IMG/VR virus record: IMGVR_UViG_3300020202_000104
Location: 1-46,921 of that record
Direction: 5' to 3' (one strand)
Source: a virus
Length of the DNA: 46,921 nt
The notes beneath the pieces are model-generated. The model searched no databases, was not told where the DNA came from, and saw only the letters and a program-made list of their open reading frames with translations. Position numbers and translations under genes: made by a program. How positions within the stretch are numbered: position 1 is the first letter of the stretch; every line of letters begins with the position of its first letter. Shown piece after piece: positions 41,043-46,921 of this stretch.

Positions 41043-41683
41043 CCGACCGCCCGATCCTGTTCAGCGGGTCGATGGTCCGCGCGCTGCTCGCCGGCACCAA
41101 GACCCAGACGCGGCGGATCATGAAGCCGCAGCCGACCCGCGAGTGGGCGCCGAGCGGCGGCTGGATGGAGATCCACGGCCGCGACAAGCACGGCGAGCTC
41201 GACCCAGACCGCGTGCTCGGCCACGGCTACTGCAGCGACGACGGCGAGGAGGGCTACGCGAGCCCGTACGGTGTGCCCGGCGATCGCCTGTGGGTGCGCG
41301 AGACGCTGCGGCGCTCCGACTTCGGCTGGTACTACGGCGCCGACGTCGAGCCGCTGAAACTGGCCCCGGAACTTCGCGCGGTTGCGACGTCCTGGGCGCA
41401 TCACAAGGAAGGCGACGTCTGCGTCTCCATCCACATGCCGCGCTGGGCCTCGCGGATCACGCTGGAGATCACCGGCGTGCGCGTCGAGCGACTGCAGGAC
41501 ATCAGCGAGGACGACGCGGTGGCCGAGGGCTTGGCGCGGATCGCCGTCACCAGCGACACCACCGGCACGCGCGAAGCCTACCGGCAGCTGTGGAACGAGA
41601 TCAACGGCGCCGGCGCATGGTACGCCAACCCCTGGGTGTGGGTCGTCGGGTTCAAGCGGGCGGAGGGCTTCGCCCGTGACTGA
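41039..41683 (+). CDS. ASCH-domain-type phage protein
   Basis: GTG 41039 is coupled to the previous stop. The 214-residue protein opens ILFSGSMVRALLAGTKTQTR, the hallmark of a common phage family with an ASCH/PUA-like RNA-binding fold, and continues with VPGDRLWVRETL and RITLEITGVRVERLQDISED. It is thought to act on RNA or modified nucleotides, but no activity is known. Length is normal for this family. Confidence 0.75.
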   Translation: MTDRPILFSGSMVRALLAGTKTQTRRIMKPQPTREWAPSGGWMEIHGRDKHGELDPDRVLGHGYCSDDGEEGYASPYGVPGDRLWVRETLRRSDFGWYYGADVEPLKLAPELRAVATSWAHHKEGDVCVSIHMPRWASRITLEITGVRVERLQDISEDDAVAEGLARIAVTSDTTGTREAYRQLWNEINGAGAWYANPWVWVVGFKRAEGFARD

Positions 41684-42140
41684 GCGCTCCCTCCCCCACC
41701 TGCGCAGCCACCAGCGCGGGCGCTCCGGCGAGCAGGCTGCCGCCGAGTGGCTGCGCTACATGGGGCTGCAGCACGTCGTCAGCATCGAAACGGGTATGCG
41801 GAAGATCGGCGGCGAGTGGCGCCACGCGCGCCCGGTCGCCGGCGACATCCGCGCCGTGATCCCCGGCAGCGGGCGCAGCGTGCTCGCCGAGGTCAAGGCC
41901 CGCCAGAACGCGCTGGTCTGGAGCGATCTGGCCGTGCACCAGCCGGTCAACCTGGACGAGCACGCGCGCGCCGGTGGCGTCTCGCTCCTCATCTGGCGCC
42001 ACCGCAGCGGCGTGGCGGTGATGCTCTGGCGTCCGCCGGGGTTCGGCCCCGGGCAGCGCATGACCGTTCCCCAGGCCGAGGCGCTGAGCCTCCCGCGCTT
42101 CTTCTGGCAGGGCGAGATCCCCCAGCCTCCGGCAAAATGA
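41676..42140 (+). CDS. PD-(D/E)XK nuclease, Holliday-junction-resolvase-like
   Basis: GTG 41676 overlaps the ASCH gene by eight bases. The 154-residue protein has the core AGDIRAVIPGSGRSVLAEVK, in which Asp, then Glu-x-Lys after about 15 residues, forms the PD-(D/E)XK active site. It continues DLAVHQPVNLDEHARAGGVS, resembling RecU-type resolvases. It would cleave recombination intermediates formed by the upstream recombination genes. Confidence 0.65.
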   Translation: MTERSLPHLRSHQRGRSGEQAAAEWLRYMGLQHVVSIETGMRKIGGEWRHARPVAGDIRAVIPGSGRSVLAEVKARQNALVWSDLAVHQPVNLDEHARAGGVSLLIWRHRSGVAVMLWRPPGFGPGQRMTVPQAEALSLPRFFWQGEIPQPPAK

Positions 42141-42295
42141 CCGATTCCGCCATGCCCGCACCATCCAACCGCAACAGCTGCAACAGCGAGGACGACGTGG
42201 ACGGATTCGGCTTCTTCCGTGCGCTGGTCGTGGCGCTGCCGATCGGCGCCGCCGTATGGGGTGCGATCGTCGCTCTGGTGGCAGTGCTGCGATGA
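42137..42295 (+). CDS. 52-residue single-span membrane protein
   Basis: ATG 42137 overlaps the nuclease stop (ATGA), and its own stop overlaps the next ATG (ATGA). The peptide has a polar N-terminal half (SNRNSCNSEDDVDG) and one C-terminal membrane span (RALVVALPIGAAVWGAIVAL). It could be a small host-membrane modulator; no homologue is known to me. Confidence 0.6.
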   Translation: MTDSAMPAPSNRNSCNSEDDVDGFGFFRALVVALPIGAAVWGAIVALVAVLR

Positions 42296-42540
42296 GCGCC
42301 GCCGAGCAGGAGACGATCGACTACCACGCCCAGGGCTGGACGGCGAAGCTCGGCCGCGTGCCGGCTGATGAGCAGGGCCGCTGCTCCTGCAAGGAGCCGC
42401 CGCACGACGCGACCTACCGCGCGCGCTGGACGCACCGCGATGGCCGCGTGCGGGATTCCATGCTCTGCCTCAACCGCGCTGCGGCCTGGGCGGCGCGCCA
42501 TGGCCTTACCTTCCCCTGTGGCACCTGGAGAGACGAGTGA
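42292..42540 (+). CDS. small Cys-containing early protein
   Basis: The 82-residue protein has a Cys pair (GRCSCKEPPHD) and a later CLNRAAAWAARHGLTFPCGTW, suggesting a small metal- or nucleic-acid-binding fold. It is tightly coupled to the membrane peptide upstream and to the methyltransferase downstream (GTGA overlap at 42537), so it may be a helper for either. Confidence 0.55.
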   Translation: MSAAEQETIDYHAQGWTAKLGRVPADEQGRCSCKEPPHDATYRARWTHRDGRVRDSMLCLNRAAAWAARHGLTFPCGTWRDE

Positions 42541-44078
42541 AGCAGCTAGGCATCCCCGGCATCGCAGGCGTCCTGCCTGGCGAGTTGATCGTCGACCTGT
42601 TCGCTGGTGGCGGAGGAGCCTCGGCCGGAATCGAGCAGGCGCTCGGGCGCCCGCCGGACATCGCCATCAACCACGACCCGCACGCCGTGCAGATGCACGA
42701 GCGGAACCACCCTGCCACGCGCCACTACTGCGAGAGCGTCTACGACGTCGACCCGCGCAAGGCGACGGGCGGACAGCCGGTCGGCCTGCTCTGGCTCTCC
42801 CCTGACTGCCGGCACTTCTCGCGAGCCAAGGGCGGCGCTCCGGTGTCGCCAGCGGTGCGCGGGCTGGCGTGGATCGGCCTGCGCTGGGCGAAGTACGCGC
42901 GCCCCCGCGTCGTCTGCCTAGAGAACGTCCCCGAGTTCCTGACCTGGGGCCCACTGCTGCCGGACAGCCGCCCGAACCCGGAGCGCGCCGGGGAGACGTT
43001 CGCGGCCTTCGTCCGCGAGTGGAAGCGCTACGGCTATACCGTCGAGTGGCGCACGCTGATCGCCGCCAACTACGGCGCGCCCACCACCCGCAAGCGCCTG
43101 TTTTTCGTCGCGCGCTGCGACGGCGAGGCCGTCCAGTGGCCGGAGCCGACCCACGGCAAGCTCGGCAAGCCCAAGCCATGGCGGGCAGCGGCTGAGTGCA
43201 TCGACTGGTCGATCCCCTGCCCGTCGATCTTCGAGCGCAAGCGCCCGCTCGCGCCGGCGACCTGCCGACGGATCGCGCGCGGCATCGTTCGCTATGTGCT
43301 GCAGGGCAAGCCGTTCCTGGTGCAGACCGCCCACGGCGACCACGCGCAGCGCCCTGGCGACCGGACGCACGACCTCGCGCAGCCGTTCGGCGTCGTCACC
43401 GGCAGCAACAACCATGCCCTGGTGGCGCCGACACTGGTGCAGACCGGATACGGCGAGCGCGAAGGGCAGGCGCCGCGCTGCCTCGACCTCCAGGCTCCAC
43501 TGGGCACCGCACCTGCGGGTGGCTGCAAGCACGGCCTGGTCGCCGCCTTCCTGGCCAAGCACAACGGCGGCCACGAGGCCACGGGGCAGGCGCTCGCCGA
43601 GCCAATCCACGCCATCACCGGCCGCGACACCAAGGCGGTGGTCGCGGCGCACCTGTCGGTGTTCCGGCAGAACAGCAACGGTCAGGGGGTCGACGAGCCG
43701 ATGCGGACGTTGACCTCGGGTGGAGGCCGCGGCGGCGGATCCATGGCGCTCGTCGCCGCGTTCCTGGTCCAGTACTACAGCCAAGGCACCCAGGACCAGG
43801 CGCTCGAGGGGCCGCTGGCCACGATCGTCACCCGGGCGCGCCACGGGCTCGTCACCGTCAGCATCGACGGCGCGGATTACGCCGTGGTCGACATCGGCAT
43901 GCGGATGCTGGAGCCGCGCGAGCTCGCCAACGCTCAGGGGTTCAGCCCGGAGTACGTGCTCACCGGCACCAAGTCCCAGCAGATCGCCCGCATCGGTAAC
44001 AGCGTCTGCCCTCCAGTCGCTGCGGCGATGGTCGGCGCAAACCTCAATCCCCGCTTCCCGCGGGCGGCGGTGGCCTAA
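42537..44078 (+). CDS. dcm: DNA cytosine-C5 methyltransferase
   Basis: GTG 42537 is coupled to the previous stop. The 513-residue protein has motif I (DLFAGGGGAS, 20-29), a catalytic loop SPDCRHFSRAKGG with Cys91 in place of the standard PCQ, the ENV motif (Glu129) and the C-terminal GNSVCPPVAAAMVG. The middle, about residues 300-440, has four related repeats (…EP-x-x-x-I-T…HALVAA-x-L…) that lie in the target-recognition region. It would protect phage DNA from host restriction. No partner restriction enzyme is nearby. Confidence 0.9.
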   Translation: MKQLGIPGIAGVLPGELIVDLFAGGGGASAGIEQALGRPPDIAINHDPHAVQMHERNHPATRHYCESVYDVDPRKATGGQPVGLLWLSPDCRHFSRAKGGAPVSPAVRGLAWIGLRWAKYARPRVVCLENVPEFLTWGPLLPDSRPNPERAGETFAAFVREWKRYGYTVEWRTLIAANYGAPTTRKRLFFVARCDGEAVQWPEPTHGKLGKPKPWRAAAECIDWSIPCPSIFERKRPLAPATCRRIARGIVRYVLQGKPFLVQTAHGDHAQRPGDRTHDLAQPFGVVTGSNNHALVAPTLVQTGYGEREGQAPRCLDLQAPLGTAPAGGCKHGLVAAFLAKHNGGHEATGQALAEPIHAITGRDTKAVVAAHLSVFRQNSNGQGVDEPMRTLTSGGGRGGGSMALVAAFLVQYYSQGTQDQALEGPLATIVTRARHGLVTVSIDGADYAVVDIGMRMLEPRELANAQGFSPEYVLTGTKSQQIARIGNSVCPPVAAAMVGANLNPRFPRAAVA

Positions 44079-44950
44079 TGGCTCGTTCTGGCTTCTTCCT
44101 GCAGTTCGATGTGGTCGACAAGCACACCGACGCCGACGACGCGGCGCTGGTGACGTGGCTGCGCTTGGCGGTGATCAGCGCCCGCGCCCTCAACGGCGGC
44201 CGGTTCGTCGCCGCCAAGACCTGGAACCCGACCGGCTGGGCTCGGGTCGCTGGCGTCATCCGCAAGGAGGTGGACGGCACCGTGGCCGCCGGCCTGGCCC
44301 GCTGGGAGGGCGAGGACCTGGTGCTCGAGCACTACGACCACCAGGGGGAGGAAACATGGCGCCGCCAGTCCGAGCGTGGCCGGATCGGGGCGGAGATGAC
44401 GAACCGCCAGAGGCGGACGCCTCTCCCGGACGCCACTCCCGTAGATAAAGCGCGCTCGCCAGAGGCGGACGCCTCTCCCGGACGCCAGAGGCGCGAGCCT
44501 GATGCGTCGCCAGGGGCGAGCGCGCACAGCACTGCATTGCAGAGCACTGGAGAGAATCCTACGCCGTCGCCGCCGGTGGATCCCGCACGCGCACCCGCGA
44601 AGACGGCGTCGAGCGGCGGCGCGACCAGGGTTCAAGCCGTCGAATCCCAGGCGATCCTGGCGGCGCTGGACGCCGGGGACCTGCTGGCGCTGGTCGGGGC
44701 ATTCCGGGCCGATCCCAGCGACCGGGACGGCTGGCTGCGAGAGACGGACGGCTGGACGCTGCGGATGGTCGCGCACGTCCTGGCGTGGCGCCGGCGGCTC
44801 AGGAACGCGATCCGGCAGCCATCGGGGTTCCGACAGGCCCGGGAGCATTGGGGCAGCCAGAGCGCCGACGATCGGGCGGCGATCTGCCAGCAGAACCTCA
44901 CCGAGCTTAGGATCCCCATGCCCAAGGCGTTCCAGGCGGGGTCAGCATGA
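44078..44950 (+). CDS. replication initiator, O-like, with internal origin
   Basis: ATG 44078 overlaps the methyltransferase stop by one base. The 290-residue protein has an N-terminal region GFFLQFDVVDKHTDADDAAL and a helical winged-helix-like part (AKTWNPTGWARVAGVIRKEV), then a Pro/Ser/Ala linker (about residues 105-185) and a helical C-terminus. The linker DNA holds the iterons (44405-44518), as in lambda O, where the origin lies inside the initiator gene. No helicase or primase is present, so I infer that it recruits host helicase. Confidence 0.65.
   Translation: MARSGFFLQFDVVDKHTDADDAALVTWLRLAVISARALNGGRFVAAKTWNPTGWARVAGVIRKEVDGTVAAGLARWEGEDLVLEHYDHQGEETWRRQSERGRIGAEMTNRQRRTPLPDATPVDKARSPEADASPGRQRREPDASPGASAHSTALQSTGENPTPSPPVDPARAPAKTASSGGATRVQAVESQAILAALDAGDLLALVGAFRADPSDRDGWLRETDGWTLRMVAHVLAWRRRLRNAIRQPSGFRQAREHWGSQSADDRAAICQQNLTELRIPMPKAFQAGSA
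44405..44518 (+). repeat. iterons, probable replication origin
   Basis: CGCCAGAGGCG occurs at 44405, 44457 and 44483, and with one mismatch at 44508 (CGCCAGGGGCG). A degenerate copy sits at 44431, so the unit period is about 26 bases (52 = 2 x 26, then 26 and 25). The first two copies extend to identical 31-base blocks with an inverted repeat AGAGGCG-GA-CGCCTCT (44409-44424 and 44461-44476). This is an iteron pattern inside the replication gene. Confidence 0.7.
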
Positions 44951-45219
44951 GCCATCGACCGGTATCCGTCCGCTCCCAGCGCGCGCGTGCGCGCATCCCA
45001 GCTGTGACGGCCCGCCGCTGCCGCGAGCTCGCGTACCTCGATATGGACGGCCGCTGCCGCGAGGCCGGGCTGGTGACCCTCAAGGAGTTCGCCTTCGCCG
45101 CCGAGATGAGCATCGACGTCGCCTGGAAACGCCTGCAGCGGCTCTGCGCCGTCGGCCTCGCTGAACGCATCGGCCGCGGGATCTACCGCCTCTCCGACCC
45201 CAAGGAACCCACCCCATGA
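44947..45219 (+). CDS. winged-helix DNA-binding protein next to the initiator
   Basis: ATG 44947 overlaps the initiator stop (ATGA). The 90-residue protein has a basic N-terminus and a winged-helix pattern (LKEFAFAAEMSIDVAWKRLQ, RLCAVGLAERIGRGIYRLSD, where the final strands form the wing). It may regulate the replication genes or help load a helicase. It is too small to be a full helicase loader. Confidence 0.6.
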   Translation: MSHRPVSVRSQRARARIPAVTARRCRELAYLDMDGRCREAGLVTLKEFAFAAEMSIDVAWKRLQRLCAVGLAERIGRGIYRLSDPKEPTP

Positions 45220-45710
45220 GCGACACGTTCACCGTCACCGAGGCCGCGAAAGCCGCCGGCCTGAGCGACTCCGTCCTGCGCATGTGGGAACTGCGCTACG
45301 ACTGGCCGAAGCCGAAGCGCCAGCCGAACGGCTACCGCGCGTACACCCATGCCCAGGTCGAGCAGTTGAAGGACGTCGCCGCCGCGGTGAAGGCCGGAGC
45401 GTACGTCGGCGACCTCCTGCGAACAGGCTTCCCGATCATCCCCCGGCCGCCTAAGCCCAAGGACCAGCTGCAGGAGACGATCGAGGACCTCCATCGCCAG
45501 GTCGCGCTGCTGCGCGAGGTGGTGATGATGGACCCCGGGCGGCGGTTCAGCGACCTCGGCGAGCACCTGGTGCGCGTCGCGCTCGAGCGGTCGCGAGCCA
45601 GCCAGTCGTACCTCGACCGGCTCAAGGCCACGCTAGGCCCAGCGATGGCGATCACCCATGACGACGGCTGCGCGTGTGGCCAAGACGGAGACCATGACCA
45701 TGCCCGCTAA
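45216..45710 (+). CDS. MerR-family transcription regulator
   Basis: ATG 45216 overlaps the previous stop (ATGA). The 164-residue protein has a MerR-type domain at about residues 5-65 (FTVTEAAKAAGLSDSVLRMW, ELRYDWPKPKRQPNGYRAYT). A coiled-coil-like part follows (QLQETIEDLHRQVALLREVV). The end is rich in His, Asp and Cys (HDDGCACGQDGDHDHAR), which may bind metal. A role in late-gene activation is possible. Confidence 0.75.
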   Translation: MSDTFTVTEAAKAAGLSDSVLRMWELRYDWPKPKRQPNGYRAYTHAQVEQLKDVAAAVKAGAYVGDLLRTGFPIIPRPPKPKDQLQETIEDLHRQVALLREVVMMDPGRRFSDLGEHLVRVALERSRASQSYLDRLKATLGPAMAITHDDGCACGQDGDHDHAR

Positions 45711-46071
45711 CCGCCCCAACCCCCCGCGTCCCGCCAAGCGCCAGCGTAAGCCGGTGGAGTGCTGGGCGGTGGTCCGGCACCTGGAAGTCGTTGCGCTCTA
45801 CCCCAGAGAGATCACCCAGGAATGGGCTGACGAGCGATGGTCGGAGTGCCGCGTCGTGCGTCTCCGCGAAGTCACCGACTCCCACCCGCACGCGCCGCAG
45901 CAGCGGGAGGTGAAGCGGTTGAGGGACGCGATGGAGCACGCGAGGCGCTACGTCGTCAACGCCGAGGAGGACGTTCGCGGCTACGGGCACCGCAACACCG
46001 GCGCAGCCCTGCGAGCAGCCATCGACATCCTCGACGCAGCCCTCGCCCCGAAGGAGAAGCGCCGTGGGTGA
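45700..46071 (+). CDS. hypothetical early protein
   Basis: ATG 45700 was chosen because GGAG lies nine bases upstream; ATG 45694 is possible but only three bases from it. The 123-residue protein has a basic Pro-rich start (PRPAKRQRKPVECWAVVRHL) and a helical C-terminus (AALRAAIDILDAALAPKEK). No family was recognised. It overlaps the MerR gene by 11 bases. Confidence 0.5.
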   Translation: MPANRPNPPRPAKRQRKPVECWAVVRHLEVVALYPREITQEWADERWSECRVVRLREVTDSHPHAPQQREVKRLRDAMEHARRYVVNAEEDVRGYGHRNTGAALRAAIDILDAALAPKEKRRG

Positions 46072-46597
46072 CGACAAGCAGTACCGGCCAGGCAGCAGAG
46101 GCCACTACCTTGAGCGCGAGCGTGCACGGCTCGTCGAAGCTGTTGGGCTCCAGGGCCTAGATGACGACGAGGATACCGACGACATCGACGTGAACACCGC
46201 GCTCTACGGCACCGCTGCTGACATGATCGCCAAGCTCAGGGCCGAGCGCGACCTCGCCAAAGCCGAAGCGTCGTCCATGGATCGCCTCGCTGATGAGGCC
46301 ATGGCCGAGTGCCACAAGATGAAGGCCGACCTCGCCGCGGCGCTCCTCGACCTGGCCGACGCACGGCACGAGATGACCAGCGCCATTGAGCGCGCGGCAT
46401 CGGAGCGGCACGTCTGCGAGCAGGCGGAACGGGAGCGCGACGCGGCGGTGAAGGCGCTGCGCCTGATTGAGCGCGAGACCTTCGACGCCATGGAGGGTGC
46501 CGGTGAGCCTGAGTATGGCCACTACGCTCGGTGGTGCGCCAAAGCACACGAAGCCCTCCCCACCCCCGCCACCGGCGAGACGAAGGAGAGCAAGTGA
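46064..46597 (+). CDS. coiled-coil early protein
   Basis: GTG 46064 overlaps the previous gene by eight bases. The 177-residue protein has an acidic segment (LQGLDDDEDTDDIDVNTALY), then a long helical stretch of Ala/Glu/Arg (AKLRAERDLAKAEASSMDRL, SAIERAASERHVCEQAERER), ending in a short loop. Likely dimeric; function unknown. Confidence 0.55.
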   Translation: MGDDKQYRPGSRGHYLERERARLVEAVGLQGLDDDEDTDDIDVNTALYGTAADMIAKLRAERDLAKAEASSMDRLADEAMAECHKMKADLAAALLDLADARHEMTSAIERAASERHVCEQAERERDAAVKALRLIERETFDAMEGAGEPEYGHYARWCAKAHEALPTPATGETKESK

Positions 46598-46827
46598 GCC
46601 CGAACCTTCCGACCCTCACGAAGCGCACGCCCATGCGCCCGGTCCGCATCGATGCGCTCTGCGACTGCGGCGGGGTCTACAAGCCTGCCGGCTACAGCTT
46701 CCCGACGTTCCCAATGCTCTACGGCCACCGCTGCGACAAGTGCGGGAAGGACGCGAAGTTCCGGCGGGAGTACCCGGCGATTGAGTACGAAGAAACCCCC
46801 GCCACCGGCAGCGGAGACGGGCGATGA
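46594..46827 (+). CDS. zinc-ribbon early protein
   Basis: GTG 46594 overlaps the previous stop as GTGA and follows AAGGAG. The 77-residue protein has C-x-C (CDCGG) and C-x2-C (HRCDKCGK) pairs around a short strand-rich middle (YKPAGYSFPTFPMLYGH), a zinc ribbon. Frequent small zinc ribbons in this operon (856, 1622, 37237, 46594) suggest a shared need for nucleic-acid binding. Confidence 0.65.
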   Translation: MSPNLPTLTKRTPMRPVRIDALCDCGGVYKPAGYSFPTFPMLYGHRCDKCGKDAKFRREYPAIEYEETPATGSGDGR

Positions 46828-46921
46828 GCTACAGCGCAGACCCAAACCGTTCCGTCCACGCTGATGGGACCGGCATCTACCTCCGCGCGAAGCGGGGCGA
46901 CAAGTGGGACTCCGTCGACAT
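46824..46921 (+). CDS. 5' end of a small early protein (cut at window end)
   Basis: ATG 46824 overlaps the previous stop as ATGA. The visible 32 residues (MSYSADPNRSVHADGTGIYL, then RAKRGDKWDSVD) are polar. The frame runs off the window. Its KWDSVD end is a pattern common in tiny phage proteins. The left partial gene (3-161) may be its continuation if the genome is circular and a few bases are missing. Confidence 0.5.
   Translation, partial: MSYSADPNRSVHADGTGIYLRAKRGDKWDSVD

Noticed and set aside
36140-46827. Phage DNA polymerase, RNA polymerase or helicase
   Set aside because: No polymerase or helicase motifs were seen; only an initiator-like gene and small proteins.
1-46921. CRISPR array
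   Set aside because: No regularly spaced identical repeats with unique spacers; the iterons and arm repeats are too short and few.

Overview
The window looks like most or all of the genome of a temperate, short-tailed (podovirus-type) phage of a GC-rich Gram-negative bacterium, probably a proteobacterium. The evidence is a complete head-and-tail gene set with T7-like tail tubular and internal virion proteins, lipoprotein signals, a tyrosine integrase, a repressor/Cro-type switch and almost gap-free gene packing. By eye about two thirds of the bases are G or C. No host housekeeping gene is present. The attachment site lies in the middle with phage genes on both sides, so this is the non-integrated (virion or circular) form and not a prophage with host flanks. 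Both ends are cut inside rightward small-gene operons. I saw no terminal repeat, so circularity is suggested by the layout but not shown.

Layout. (1) 1-2084, plus strand: tail end of the early operon, tiny genes with GTGA/ATGA overlaps, including zinc-ribbon proteins. (2) 2081-33167, minus strand: one long late block. In transcription order (right to left) it holds terminase small subunit, several small genes including a duplicated Cys-containing pair, terminase large subunit, small virion genes, a fibre-like protein, a probable lysis cluster, portal, scaffold, major capsid, a glycan-binding-like protein, tail tubular A- and B-like proteins, a spike with Ig-like and LamG-like domains, a collar-domain fibre, three internal-virion-type proteins, and a 2241-residue polyvalent protein with a toxin-like nuclease domain, a zincin protease motif and an LPD38-like region. 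(3) 33250-33862: a small plus-strand gene and the attachment region, with the 5' half of a tRNA-Leu(CAA) gene flanked by GAGTGCA repeats. (4) 33863-36065, minus strand: integrase, a lipoprotein and the repressor. (5) 36066-36139: a compact divergent operator with four TAGCCA half-sites. (6) 36140-46921, plus strand: early operon with Cro-like and other small regulators, a recombination module (annealing-type protein, coiled-coil partner, DnaQ-type exonuclease fused to a WYL-like domain), an ASCH-type protein, a PD-(D/E)XK nuclease, a cytosine-C5 methyltransferase, a replication protein whose gene carries iterons (probable origin), a MerR-type regulator and small hypotheticals.

How it works together (inference): the repressor and Cro-like protein compete at 36079-36140. 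Early rightward transcription gives recombination, methylation and initiation at the iterons inside the replication gene; no phage polymerase or helicase was recognised, so host enzymes must serve. Late leftward transcription makes the virion, with the giant polyvalent protein probably packaged and ejected with DNA. Integration uses the tRNA-Leu half-site next to the integrase. No recognisable endolysin was found.
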